Below, one piece after another: positions 41,613 through 50,267 of a stretch of 64,000 nt of DNA (its first letter is position 1; each line of letters opens with the position of its first letter). The stretch is from Massilia sp. ZL223. GTDB taxonomy: Bacteria; Pseudomonadota; Gammaproteobacteria; Burkholderiales; Burkholderiaceae_D. Below the pieces are notes generated by a model. That model made no database searches. It saw only the letters and a list, made by a program, of their open reading frames with translations, and was not told where the DNA came from. The DNA lies in the NCBI RefSeq assembly GCF_018119395.1, contig NZ_JAGPWD010000016.1:1-64000 (forward strand), in the 5' to 3' direction. The position numbers and the translations under genes are program-made.

Positions 41613-42701
41613 ATGAGTTCTTCGTTCTTCCGCCAACGGCGCCGGGCCCTGGTGCTCGGCACCCTGGTCGTGCTGCTGCACTGGATGGCCTTGCGCCTGC
41701 TGGAAGTGCACCTGGACCCGTCGCGCCAGTTCGCCGCCGGCAGCGGCGGCCCGACTTCCATGCTGGCCCAGCTGCTGCCTTCGGCGCCGTCCGCCGCGCC
41801 GCCCGCACCCGCGCCGCCGCCCGTTCCGAAACTGGCCCCGCCGCCCTTGCCGGAGATCCCTCCGCTGCCGGCCGAACTCGGCATGCCCGCGCCGCAAGCG
41901 GGCGACACCCCGGACACGCCGCCGGCGCCCGCCGAGGCGGCTCCCGCACGAGAGACCGCTCCGGCGCCGGCCGCAGCGCCGCCAGCAGGCACACCGGCGC
42001 CGGCGCCAGGCCCCGAGCCGCGGCGCTACGCGGTCGACATGCCGCCGTCCAGCGATATCCGGCTCGACGTCGCGCGCGTGGATGCCGACGGCACCCGCTG
42101 GTCGGGCGAAGCCGTGCTGTCGTGGCAGCTCGGCCAGGAGGCCTACCGCATCAATATCGAAGCCGGGATCCGCGTGGTGTTCGCGCGCGTGAACCTGGTG
42201 GTGCTCACCAGCGAGGGCAGGCTGGGCGCGGCCGGCTTCATGCCGGTCAGGATGACGGAAAAGCGGCGCGGGCGCTCCCTCACTGCCACCCACTTCGACT
42301 GGGAAGGGAACAAGATCAGCTTTTCGGCGTCCCAGGCGACCTATCCGCTGGCGCCGGGCGCCCAGGACAAGGCCAGCATTCCGCTGCAGCTGGCGGCGAT
42401 CGCGCGCGGCGACCCCAAACAGCTCGATGGCGACATCGATATCCTGGTGGGGGAGGACCGCGACGCCAGCGTGTTCCGCTTCCAGGTGGCGGGGCAGGAA
42501 GAGATCGACACCAGGCTGGGCCGCCTGCAGACCTGGCGCCTGACCCGTCCCCCCAAACCGGGCTCGTACAAGTCGCGCCTGGATATCTGGCTGGCGCCGG
42601 CCCACGGCTGGCTGCCCGTACAAATTCGCAATACTGAAGCGAGCGGTGCGGTGACGACGCAAACCGTGAATAATATCGTTTCGCACCGACCAGGAACCTG
42701 A
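41613..42701 (+). CDS. DUF3108 protein with TonB-like N-terminus
   Basis: A 362-residue protein. An N-terminal transmembrane anchor (about 12-30) with a basic flank is followed by a long Pro-rich region (about 50-135, e.g. PAPPPVPKLAPPPLPEIPPL) as in proteins that span the periplasm, and then a DUF3108 beta-rich domain (about 140-350). The C-terminal half resembles the next gene's product, so the two are tandem paralogues. Function is unknown; DUF3108 proteins are envelope proteins. The stop lies one base before the start of the next gene, so they form an operon. Confidence 0.8.
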   Translation: MSSSFFRQRRRALVLGTLVVLLHWMALRLLEVHLDPSRQFAAGSGGPTSMLAQLLPSAPSAAPPAPAPPPVPKLAPPPLPEIPPLPAELGMPAPQAGDTPDTPPAPAEAAPARETAPAPAAAPPAGTPAPAPGPEPRRYAVDMPPSSDIRLDVARVDADGTRWSGEAVLSWQLGQEAYRINIEAGIRVVFARVNLVVLTSEGRLGAAGFMPVRMTEKRRGRSLTATHFDWEGNKISFSASQATYPLAPGAQDKASIPLQLAAIARGDPKQLDGDIDILVGEDRDASVFRFQVAGQEEIDTRLGRLQTWRLTRPPKPGSYKSRLDIWLAPAHGWLPVQIRNTEASGAVTTQTVNNIVSHRPGT

Positions 42702-42702
42702 T

Positions 42703-43461
42703 ATGCACATGCACACGATTCGACGCGCCACCGCCATGCTGTTGCTGGCGTCCAGCCTCGGCGCCGGCGCCCAGGATGCGGCGCCTTCCCATCCGGCGCT
42801 CAAGCGTCCGTTCGAGCTGCCGCCCTCGGCCGACCTGAGCTACGACCTGAGCGCGCGCCAGCGCGGCTTCTCGCTCAAGGGCGATGCCTTGATCACCTGG
42901 CGCGCGGGCGGCGGCAAATACAGCGTGAAGGCCGAGTCGCGCGTGCCGGTGCTGGGCACCATCACCGAGGACCGCAGCGAAGGCACGGTCGACGCCTTCG
43001 GGCTGGCGCCGGGCGAGTTCTGGGAAAAGCGCCTGCGCAAGGACCCGACCACCACCACCTTCGAGCGCGACAGCAAGACCTTGCGCTTCTCGGAAAGCCA
43101 GAAGACCTATGCGCTCAAGGGCGGCGAGCAGGACCGCGTGTCGGTCACCTGGCAGCTGGCCGCCGTGGCGCGCGCCGCCGGCGACAAGTTCAAGCCCGGT
43201 ACCTCCTGGCCCTTCTTCGTGGCCGGCCGCCGCGATGCCGAGACCTGGACCTTCAAGGTGGTCAGGCGCGAGAAGCTGCGCACCGGCCTGGGCGAACTGG
43301 AGACGGTCATGCTGACGCGCGAGCCGCTCGACGACGGCCGCGACCAGACCCTGTCGGTCTGGCTGGCGCCGGCGCGCGACTGGTATCCGGTCAAGCTGCG
43401 CTTCACCGAAGGCGAGAAGGAAAACATCGAGCAGACCATCCGCGCCATCGACAAGCGCTGA
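42703..43461 (+). CDS. Secreted DUF3108 protein
   Basis: A 252-residue protein of the DUF3108 family with a signal peptide ending near residue 22 (LLLASSLGAGAQ). Shared features with the preceding gene: PPSADLSYDLSA at the start of the domain, then GKYSVKAESRVPVLG, KTLRFSESQKTYALKGGEQDRVS, and WLAPARDWYPVKLRF near the end. It starts one base after the stop of the preceding paralogue. Its role is unknown; the pair may act together in the envelope. It converges on the S9 peptidase gene, with two bases between the stops. Confidence 0.85.
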   Translation: MHMHTIRRATAMLLLASSLGAGAQDAAPSHPALKRPFELPPSADLSYDLSARQRGFSLKGDALITWRAGGGKYSVKAESRVPVLGTITEDRSEGTVDAFGLAPGEFWEKRLRKDPTTTTFERDSKTLRFSESQKTYALKGGEQDRVSVTWQLAAVARAAGDKFKPGTSWPFFVAGRRDAETWTFKVVRREKLRTGLGELETVMLTREPLDDGRDQTLSVWLAPARDWYPVKLRFTEGEKENIEQTIRAIDKR

Positions 43462-43463
43462 CG

Positions 43464-45461
43464 CTATTTCAACGCTCCGTCCGCGCGCATGGTGCTGGCC
43501 AGGTAGCGCGCCACGGCCTGTTCCGGAGCCGCCGGCGCCGGTCCGCCCAGGTAGCGGTGCAGCATGGCCAGCAGCAGGTGCAGCTGGGCCTTGCGCGCCA
43601 CCGGGTTGCGCGCGTGGTGGCCTTCGTCCGGATCGACCAGCAGGCTGACCGGCTTGCCCAGGCCCTGCAGGCGCGCCACGTAATCCACCACCGCTTCGAT
43701 CTCGATCAGTTCGTCCTTGCCGCCGGCGATCAGCGCCAGCGGCGCGCCCAGCTTGCCGGCATGGGTCAATGGGGCGTCGCGCCGGATCGGCGCCATCTGC
43801 GCCGCATTGGCCGGATCGATGCCGAGCTCGCGCAGCTTGGGCGCGAAGGGCGTCTCGCCCGGCTTCGCGGGCGCGGCGGCCGTCAGCTGCAGGGTGCGGG
43901 CGAAATCCGGCGTCGCCTGGCCCGCCATCCCGAAGCGGAACATGCCGGGGGTGTGGGTCAGCGCCAGCAGGGTCGCATAGCCGCCGAAAGACGCACCCAT
44001 GATGCCCTGGCGCCTGGGGTCGCCGACGCCCTGGGCCAGCAGCCATTGCACGCCTTCGATGATGTCGGCCTGGGCGCGGCCGTTGCCGAAGCTCGCGCCC
44101 GGCGCCAGCATGTACTTTTCCCCATAGCCGGTCGAGGCGCGGAAGTTCGGCTGGAACACCGCGTAGCCGCGGTTGGCGAGCAGCTGCGCCAGAGCGCTGT
44201 AGTCGGCGCCGACATGGTTCCACGGCCCGCCATGGACAACGGTCAGCATCGGCAGCGAGCGGGCGGGCAATCCGGCGGGCAGGCTCAGGTAGCCGTGCAC
44301 CAGGGCGCCGTCCGAGGCGCGGTATTGAATGGCGATCTTGTCCACCAGCTGGCGTTCCGGCAGCGGCCGGGCGCGCTGGCGCACGTCCTCGAGGACGGCG
44401 CGCAGCTTGCCCCCTTCGATGTCGTACAGCCAGTAGCGCGCCTGGCTCAGGCGCGCGCCGCGCTCGGCCACCAGGCAGGCGGACGGCGCGCAGGATTCCA
44501 CCGTCACGCCGCCCGCAGGAAAGCGCCGGGCGATGCCGGCCGCGATGCGCCGTCCGGCGGCGTCCAGGCCGGCGATGCGGCGGTAGGGCAGTTCGTACTC
44601 GGCCAGCAAGGGCTGCCCATCGGGACCGGGAATGACGCCGGCCAGGTCGGCGATGCCGTCCGGGTCCTGGTGCAGGGTGCGGCGCGCGCCCGTGGCCAGC
44701 GTGAGTTCGACCAGCGCTTCGCGGTCGCCGGCGTGGGGCGTGAGCAGCAGCAGGCGCTGGCCATCCGGCGTCAGGGCCGCCAGGCGGCAGGGGCGGAAAG
44801 GCAGGCAGCGCGCCGCTTCGCGCCATCCGCCGGCGTGGCGTTGCAGGATGCGCTGATGAAAGCCGGCGCCGGTGGTGCGCAGCACGGCCGGCTGCCCGTC
44901 CGCGCCCAGCAGGAAGTCGCCGACCGGCTCGGCGCCGCTGTACAGCACCTGGCGCGTGCCATCCAGGCCGATGCGCACCAGGCGCTGCGACTTGCCGCGC
45001 TCGATGAGCAGGGCGTGCCGGGGCCGGACCGGGTCGGGGCCGGCGAAGCTGATCTCCTCGGGCTTGTCGAACACCGCGATGCGGCTGCTGGCGCCGCTGC
45101 GCGGATCGACCGCCGCCACGCCGCCGGACTGGGCGACGAACAGGATGCCGCTGTCCGGCGACCATTGCACGCGCGCCTGCCCGTCCAGCGCCAGCAGGCG
45201 GCTGGTGGCGCCGCTGGCCAGGTCCAGCACGCGCAGCTCGGCGCTGCCGCGGTCCGTTTCGATATACGTGAGCTGCCTGCCGTCCGGGGACAGGCGCACC
45301 TGGCGCAGGCGCTCTTCCTGCTCGAAGGCGGATTCGGCGAGTTGCGGCGCGCGCGGCAGCGCCGCATTGCGCGCCAGGAGGTCCTGCAAGTTCCCGGCTT
45401 GGGTGCAGGGGATGGCCAGGAATGTGGCGAGGCACAGGCCGACGTGGGGAGGTAGTCGCAT
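43464..45461 (-). CDS. Secreted S9 family prolyl oligopeptidase-type peptidase
   Basis: A 665-residue serine peptidase. A signal peptide (about 1-22, ending PCTQA) is followed by a beta-propeller (about 40-390) and an alpha/beta hydrolase. The catalytic triad is visible: Ser491 in GASFGG, Asp near 583 in GGKDE and His near 615 in DEGHH. The HGGPWNH oxyanion segment is present. This resembles S9C acylaminoacyl peptidases/dipeptidyl peptidases acting in the periplasm. It is the last gene of the YtrA-ABC operon, 11 bases after the membrane protein, with a good AGGAGG ribosome binding site; the association suggests that the peptide handled by the transporter is also processed. Confidence 0.88.
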   Translation of the reverse strand: MRLPPHVGLCLATFLAIPCTQAGNLQDLLARNAALPRAPQLAESAFEQEERLRQVRLSPDGRQLTYIETDRGSAELRVLDLASGATSRLLALDGQARVQWSPDSGILFVAQSGGVAAVDPRSGASSRIAVFDKPEEISFAGPDPVRPRHALLIERGKSQRLVRIGLDGTRQVLYSGAEPVGDFLLGADGQPAVLRTTGAGFHQRILQRHAGGWREAARCLPFRPCRLAALTPDGQRLLLLTPHAGDREALVELTLATGARRTLHQDPDGIADLAGVIPGPDGQPLLAEYELPYRRIAGLDAAGRRIAAGIARRFPAGGVTVESCAPSACLVAERGARLSQARYWLYDIEGGKLRAVLEDVRQRARPLPERQLVDKIAIQYRASDGALVHGYLSLPAGLPARSLPMLTVVHGGPWNHVGADYSALAQLLANRGYAVFQPNFRASTGYGEKYMLAPGASFGNGRAQADIIEGVQWLLAQGVGDPRRQGIMGASFGGYATLLALTHTPGMFRFGMAGQATPDFARTLQLTAAAPAKPGETPFAPKLRELGIDPANAAQMAPIRRDAPLTHAGKLGAPLALIAGGKDELIEIEAVVDYVARLQGLGKPVSLLVDPDEGHHARNPVARKAQLHLLLAMLHRYLGGPAPAAPEQAVARYLASTMRADGALK

Positions 45462-45472
45462 GCGGCCTCCTG

Positions 45473-47302
45473 TCAGGCGGCGGCCGCCGCGAAGGCGCGC
45501 GGCGCCTCGGCGGTGACCATGCGTGGGCGGCGCGGCTGCAGCACCCATTGGCAAGCCAGGCAGGCCGGCCCCAGGACCAAGGCGGCGGCGGTCCAGGCCA
45601 GCCGGCGCCCGCGGCCCTGGCCGGACCCCAGCCACCAGGCGCAGGCGGCCGACAGCAGGGCGGCCAGCAGCGCGGCGCCGAGGACAGTGGCCGGGCGGCC
45701 GGGCGCCTGCGGGCCGGGGGCGTCCGGGATCGTCCCCGTGCCGAGCAGGCGCTCGGGCAGCGCCAGCACGGCCTGGGTCAGCGGCGACAGCCACCAGGCC
45801 TTGTGCTCGAACAGCGCGTGGAAGTCGTGCGCCAGCGGGCGCGTGGCCAGCGCCTGGGCGCGTCCCGACGCATCCACGAACACCAGGTGCTGGGCCGAGC
45901 CGGTCATGCCGTTGCTCATGCGGCGTCCATAGTTGAACGAGAGCAGGGTGCCGTCGAGCAGGCGGGCGATATCGACCCGGTGCAGGTCGCTGAAGGGACC
46001 GGGCAAGTCGACGCTGTACAGCTGTTCCAGCGGCGCGAGCGGATCGATCGGCTGGCGGTAGGCGATCAGGCGCTGGTTGGTCAGTGCGAACTGCAGCATG
46101 CCGACCGGCGCGGCGGGACCGGACAGGACTTCCTGGCCGGCCAGCTGGATCAGGGGATGGGCGCGTCCCGACTCCTTGTCGTGCACCAGCAGGGCCTGGC
46201 GGGTCAGGATGGTTTTGTCCGCCAGCACCGGCACCGATGCGAACGGCCGGCGGTCGCCCATGCCGCCCACGCCATACCAGCCGCGCGGCGCGTCGGTATA
46301 GGTGTCGCGTCCTTCGAACAGCATGCGGTCGTGGCTGAAGCTCCAGATGATGCCGCGCTCCGGGTCGGCCCATTGCAGGGTTTCCAGGTTGGATGCGTCG
46401 TGGCGCCTTGGGTGGGCGTCGAGGGCGGGCGACACGGCGCCGACGTCGGTCAGCGCCACCTGGCGGCGCCAGTGCGCGGCGCGCGGATCGGTGGCGGCGG
46501 CCAGCCCACGGGCGATGGCGGTGCGGCCATCGGCGCGCGCCAGCTCGGTGTAGCCGCCGCCCGGCGGCTGCGGACGATTGAGGGGATGCTCGCCCACCAG
46601 CATCTGGCCGTACTGGAAGACGAGCGAGCCGCCCCACAGCAGGACGAAATAAAAGCCCAGCTGCAGCGGCAGCGCGGCCGACAGCTGGCCGGCCAGCGTG
46701 GCCGGAGGCGCGCTGCGGTCGGGCTTGAAGGCGCTGTAGGCGAGCGCGGTGAACAGCGCCACGCAAGCCAGCGCAGGCGCCAGCAGCTGCGCCATCGGCG
46801 CCAGGTGGGCCATCAGCAGGGCCGGGACCACCAGCACCACCCAGGCGCTGCGCCGTCCGCACAGCATCAGGTAGGTGCCCGCCAGCCAGCCGGTCAGCGC
46901 GACCAGCACCAGGTAGATCACACCCAGGTAGTGGCGCGCATCCACCGTGCGTCCGGTGAGCTGGTCGGTGCCGGCCATGGCCAGCAGCACCGGCAGGCCG
47001 ATGGCGGCCGCTACCAGGACCAGGGCGGCCAGCGCCAGGGCGGCGAAGATGCGGCCGCGCGGCAGCGGGCGGTGCAGCAGCCACACCCAGCGGCTGGGCT
47101 GGCGGTAGGTGCCGAACTGGTAGGCGGCGAAGGCGAAGGCGCCCACGAAATACAGGATCGGGAACAGCAGCTGCTCGCGCCAGCGCAGCAGCAGCGGTTC
47201 GGTCATGCGCGAGGCCAGCAGCAGGAGCAGCAGGTGGGCGCCGGCGGCGATGAGGGCGGCGCTGCGGAAGCGGCGGCACTCGCTCAGGAACAGTTCTTTC
47301 AT
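45473..47302 (-). CDS. ABC-type membrane protein with large soluble insert
   Basis: A 609-residue membrane protein. An N-terminal set of about six helices (residues 15-190, then 205-230) is followed by an approximately 290-residue soluble segment with propeller-like features (residues 240-530: TLQWADPERGIIWSFSHDRMLFEG, SVPVLADKTILTRQALLVHDKES, LYSVDLPGPFSDLHRVDIARLL) and then two or three C-terminal helices. It is the likely permease for the ATPase encoded just upstream, nine bases away. No family name comes to mind for the full protein. The start is MKELFLSECRRF with an AGAGG motif in front. Confidence 0.82.
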   Translation of the reverse strand: MKELFLSECRRFRSAALIAAGAHLLLLLLASRMTEPLLLRWREQLLFPILYFVGAFAFAAYQFGTYRQPSRWVWLLHRPLPRGRIFAALALAALVLVAAAIGLPVLLAMAGTDQLTGRTVDARHYLGVIYLVLVALTGWLAGTYLMLCGRRSAWVVLVVPALLMAHLAPMAQLLAPALACVALFTALAYSAFKPDRSAPPATLAGQLSAALPLQLGFYFVLLWGGSLVFQYGQMLVGEHPLNRPQPPGGGYTELARADGRTAIARGLAAATDPRAAHWRRQVALTDVGAVSPALDAHPRRHDASNLETLQWADPERGIIWSFSHDRMLFEGRDTYTDAPRGWYGVGGMGDRRPFASVPVLADKTILTRQALLVHDKESGRAHPLIQLAGQEVLSGPAAPVGMLQFALTNQRLIAYRQPIDPLAPLEQLYSVDLPGPFSDLHRVDIARLLDGTLLSFNYGRRMSNGMTGSAQHLVFVDASGRAQALATRPLAHDFHALFEHKAWWLSPLTQAVLALPERLLGTGTIPDAPGPQAPGRPATVLGAALLAALLSAACAWWLGSGQGRGRRLAWTAAALVLGPACLACQWVLQPRRPRMVTAEAPRAFAAAAA

Positions 47303-47311
47303 GCGGGCCTC

Positions 47312-48229
47312 TCAGGCGGCTGCGGACAGGGAAGGGGAACCGGCATGGCCTCGCGCGAGGAAGCCATTCACGGCGCGGTCGAGGCTGACCGCCATGCGCT
47401 GGGCGCTGCGCGCGCCCATCAGGCGCAGGCGGGCGCCGAAGTCATCGCCCTGGTCGAACACGACCAGGTGGGTCAGGCCCTCGATGACGCGCAGTTCGAG
47501 CACGCCGGGCAGGTGGGCGGCCTCCGGCTGGCGGAACGGGAAGTCGGCGATCCACAGGGCGACCTTGTCGCAGAACTCGTCCGGCGGAGACATGTGGCGC
47601 AGGACGCCGCGTTCCAGGATGACGAGGTTGTCGGCGACGCGCTCGATCTCGTCCATCTGGTGCGAGCAGTAGACCACGGTCGCGCCGTCGTCCAGGCTGG
47701 TCTGGAGCAGGGCGTCCAGGACGGCGCGCTTGGCCACCACGTCCAGGCCGAGCGTGGGCTCGTCGAGGATCAGCAGTTCCGGCCCCTGCGCCAGCGCCAG
47801 CGCCAGGCTGACTCCGGCGCGCTCGCCGCGCGACAGCTCGGCGATCTTCTGGCGCTCGGCCACATTGAAGTTGGCCAGCACCTGGCGGTAGCGCTCCTCG
47901 CTCCACTGGGGGTAGAGGCGGCGCTGCATGCCGGCCAGCTCGGCCACCCGCATCCAGCCCGGCAGGGTGTGCTCTTCGTTGACGAAGCCGATGCGGGCGC
48001 GCATGGCCGGGGTGAGGGCGCGGCAATCGCTGCCGAGCACCTGGGCGCTGCCGGCGTCGAAGGCGGCAAAGCCCAGCAGCACCCGGAACAGGGTGGACTT
48101 GCCGGCGCCGTTGGCGCCGACGATGGCGTGCACGCCGCCGCGCGGCAGCCGCAGGCTCAGGTGGTCGAGGGCCAGCTTGCCCTTGTAGGACAGGCACAGG
48201 CCTTCGGTATGGATCACGTAATCGTTCAT
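47312..48229 (-). CDS. ABC transporter ATP-binding protein
   Basis: A 305-residue ABC ATPase. Walker A is GANGAGKST at 38-46, the signature is LSRGERAG, Walker B is LLILDEPT with the D-loop GLD, and the switch His is in YCSHQMDE. The C-terminal 80 residues are an accessory extension (ELRVIEGLTHLVVF). In type it resembles YtrB/BcrA-like ATPases of exporters linked with YtrA regulators. It sits between the GntR regulator gene (nine bases) and the permease gene (nine bases). The GAGGAG ribosome binding site is good. Confidence 0.93.
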   Translation of the reverse strand: MNDYVIHTEGLCLSYKGKLALDHLSLRLPRGGVHAIVGANGAGKSTLFRVLLGFAAFDAGSAQVLGSDCRALTPAMRARIGFVNEEHTLPGWMRVAELAGMQRRLYPQWSEERYRQVLANFNVAERQKIAELSRGERAGVSLALALAQGPELLILDEPTLGLDVVAKRAVLDALLQTSLDDGATVVYCSHQMDEIERVADNLVILERGVLRHMSPPDEFCDKVALWIADFPFRQPEAAHLPGVLELRVIEGLTHLVVFDQGDDFGARLRLMGARSAQRMAVSLDRAVNGFLARGHAGSPSLSAAA

Positions 48230-48238
48230 CGCGGCTCC

Positions 48239-48649
48239 TCAGGCGACCTGGCGCGGCAGGCAGTCGGCCAGCTCGGCCGCGACACGGTCCAGCACCTCGG
48301 GGCCGCTGTAGCCGAGGCCGATCACATCCGCGGTGAAGCGGCCGACGGCGTCGTCCAGGCGGCGCGCGCGCTCGGCGTCGGACAGCAGCTGGCGCGGCGG
48401 CAGCACGAACAGGCCGAGGCCGGCGCGCGACTCGACCCAGCCCTCGGCCGCCAGCTCGCCGTAGGCCTTGGCCACCGTGTTCGGGTTGATCGACAGCTGC
48501 TGGGCCAGGCCGCGCACGCTGGGCAGGACGGCGCCGACGGGCAGTTCGCCGGTGGCGATCAGGCGCCGCACGCCGTCGACGATCTGGCGGTTGATCGGGC
48601 GGGCATCGCCGGTGGCGATGCTTAACATCAATGGGGTGCGGCGGCTCAT
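48239..48649 (-). CDS. YtrA subfamily GntR transcriptional regulator
   Basis: A 136-residue regulator with an N-terminal winged helix-turn-helix of GntR type (about 15-80: QIVDGVRRLIATGELPVGAVLPSVRGLAQQL, then NPNTVAKAYGELAAEGWVESRAGLG) and only a short C-terminal helical tail, the layout of YtrA regulators of ABC transporter operons. It is the first gene of the operon with the ATPase, permease and S9 peptidase. A perfect inverted repeat overlaps its promoter, so autorepression is likely. Start: MSRRTPLML, with TAGGAGAGG in front. Confidence 0.92.
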   Translation of the reverse strand: MSRRTPLMLSIATGDARPINRQIVDGVRRLIATGELPVGAVLPSVRGLAQQLSINPNTVAKAYGELAAEGWVESRAGLGLFVLPPRQLLSDAERARRLDDAVGRFTADVIGLGYSGPEVLDRVAAELADCLPRQVA

Positions 48650-48661
48650 GGCCTCTCCTAT

Positions 48662-48709
48662 CTGTACTATTACGGGTAGTACAGTAGCACCCGCTTGCCA
48701 GGCAGTCAA
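48662..48709 (-). promoter_or_regulatory. Promoter and YtrA operator of the ABC operon
   Basis: On the minus strand, -35 TTGACT (48704-48709) and -10 TACTGT (48681-48686) are 17 bases apart. An exact inverted repeat, CTGTACTA, seven bases, TAGTACAG (48662-48684), overlaps the -10 and the start point, 13 bases before the GntR gene. Such placement suits a repressor. Confidence 0.85.
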
Positions 48710-48835
48710 TACATCCTGCATGTCCCGGTGAAGCTTGCCATCATTGAAATGTTGTCAACGTGTTTTCCTGTGTCATTCCTGCCATTGACAGGCTTCCAAA
48801 GCCTGCCAAACTGCAAATTGCCTGGGCTTAACTGT

Positions 48836-48841
48836 TATACT
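48836..48841 (+). promoter_or_regulatory. Candidate -10 box for the SMC operon
   Basis: TATACT (five of six matches) 52 bases before the first gene of the SMC operon. A TTGACA at 48785-48790 is too far away to be its -35; no better one is found. Confidence 0.35.
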
Positions 48842-48893
48842 GACGCCCCCGCGGAGCAGGTCTGGCCGCGCAAGAAGACTGGTATTCCACACG

Positions 48894-50267
48894 ATGATCG
48901 ACCACCTTGGCGGCGCGGTTCTGGCCGCAGACTCCTTTACGACAGCGCAGGAAGACGATCCGCTGCAGGCCCACTTCCATGAAGGCGTGGCCCCCGACGA
49001 GATCGAGCAGGTGTTCCACCTCAAGCGCGCACAGCCGATGCTGTCGGCGTTCACGGCGCTGTTCCACGGCACCCAGGACGGCGTCATGGTGCGCCTGCTG
49101 GTGCTGCGCGAGTTGGCCGGGGATACCGCCAGCTCGGCCTTCTCGCGCGCGGACATCAACCAGAAGCTGGCCTACCTGATCCCGGAAAGCCTGGAGACGG
49201 TGCTGAACCGCCTGCGCACCCACGGCTTGCTGGCCTGGGACGCCCCGGCGGCCGTGTACCGCATCACGCCGCTGGCGCGCAACGTGCTGTCCGCCCTCGA
49301 TACGCTGCTGGCCCTGGGCAAGCCCGAGGACGACGACGCCGAGATGGGCTTCCTGCTGTCGCAGGTGGCCGGCGCCCAGGCCGTGGGCGGCGTCACGGTG
49401 GACCAGCTCAAGCACCTGCTGGGCCGCCTGGTGGAACTGACCGAGGAGTTCCGCGACGCGATCGCTTCCGGTTCCGAATTCCGCCTGCGCACCTCGCAGG
49501 CCAAGTGGCACATGGCCTGCGACTGGGTGGAGAAGGGCTCGGCCATCCTGCGCGCCATCACCACCGACGAGCGCGCCGACTCCGCCACCCATAAAGCGGC
49601 CCAGGCCATCGGCCGCGCCCAGTCGGCGCTGCTGAACATGCAGGGCATGTTCTCGCGCGCCCTGAACCAGATCGAGCGCCAGCGCGTGCACCTGGGCCAG
49701 TCCGGCCTGTCGACCACCGACGTCAAGCGCTGGCTGCTGGCCCACGAGGACCTGGCCAGCCTGGCCGAAGGCGCGATCGACCGCCCGGTGGTGCCGCTGT
49801 TCACCACCCCGGCCGAGATGATCGACGTGGCCGAGACCGAGCTGCTGGCTGAGCGCGTCACCTCGACCGGTCCGAAAGGCCTGCCGAGCGGCCAGGATGC
49901 GCCGACCACGATCAACGACAACCCGGCCGGTCAGCTGGAGCTGAACGACTGGATCAACAAGCTGGCCGACTTCGCCAACCTGGGCAACTTCCCCGAGTTT
50001 TCCGAGAGCGGCCCGAAGAAAGTCCAGCTGCACGAGTCGCTGCTGCCGGCCAGTTTCGCCGTGGCGTCCTACCGCGCTTCGCTGCTGCCGCTGCTGGGCG
50101 ACGCCGCCGAGGCCAGCCTGCAGGGCCCAACCGCCGAACTGGCGCGCCTGCCGCTGAACTTCGAACCGGTGGACGAGATGATCCCGCTGGATGACCCGGA
50201 AGTGGCCGCCATGTCGGTCGCCACCCTCTCCTTGAATTCTTCCGAAAGCAGTACGCCCAATGAATGA
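48894..50267 (+). CDS. Condensin-like kleisin subunit, MksF/JetA-like
   Basis: A 457-residue, probably mainly helical protein with no membrane segment. By position and size it corresponds to the kleisin (MukF/MksF/JetA) of a three-subunit SMC complex: a winged-helix-like N-terminus (ELAGDTASSAFSRADINQKLAYLIPE, LETVLNRLRTHGLLAWD), a helical middle with a long predicted coil, and a C-terminal part that would reach the SMC head. I recognise it from the gene order, not from a diagnostic motif. It overlaps the next gene by eight bases. Confidence 0.72.
   Translation: MIDHLGGAVLAADSFTTAQEDDPLQAHFHEGVAPDEIEQVFHLKRAQPMLSAFTALFHGTQDGVMVRLLVLRELAGDTASSAFSRADINQKLAYLIPESLETVLNRLRTHGLLAWDAPAAVYRITPLARNVLSALDTLLALGKPEDDDAEMGFLLSQVAGAQAVGGVTVDQLKHLLGRLVELTEEFRDAIASGSEFRLRTSQAKWHMACDWVEKGSAILRAITTDERADSATHKAAQAIGRAQSALLNMQGMFSRALNQIERQRVHLGQSGLSTTDVKRWLLAHEDLASLAEGAIDRPVVPLFTTPAEMIDVAETELLAERVTSTGPKGLPSGQDAPTTINDNPAGQLELNDWINKLADFANLGNFPEFSESGPKKVQLHESLLPASFAVASYRASLLPLLGDAAEASLQGPTAELARLPLNFEPVDEMIPLDDPEVAAMSVATLSLNSSESSTPNE

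Noticed and set aside
43464..45461. Lipoprotein signal in the S9 peptidase
   Set aside because: The Cys near residue 19 is preceded by AIP, which does not fit a lipobox; a standard signal peptidase site after QA is more likely.
48695..48982. 95-residue open frame before the SMC operon
   Set aside because: It runs through the GntR promoter and into the first SMC operon gene in another frame, with no ribosome binding site.
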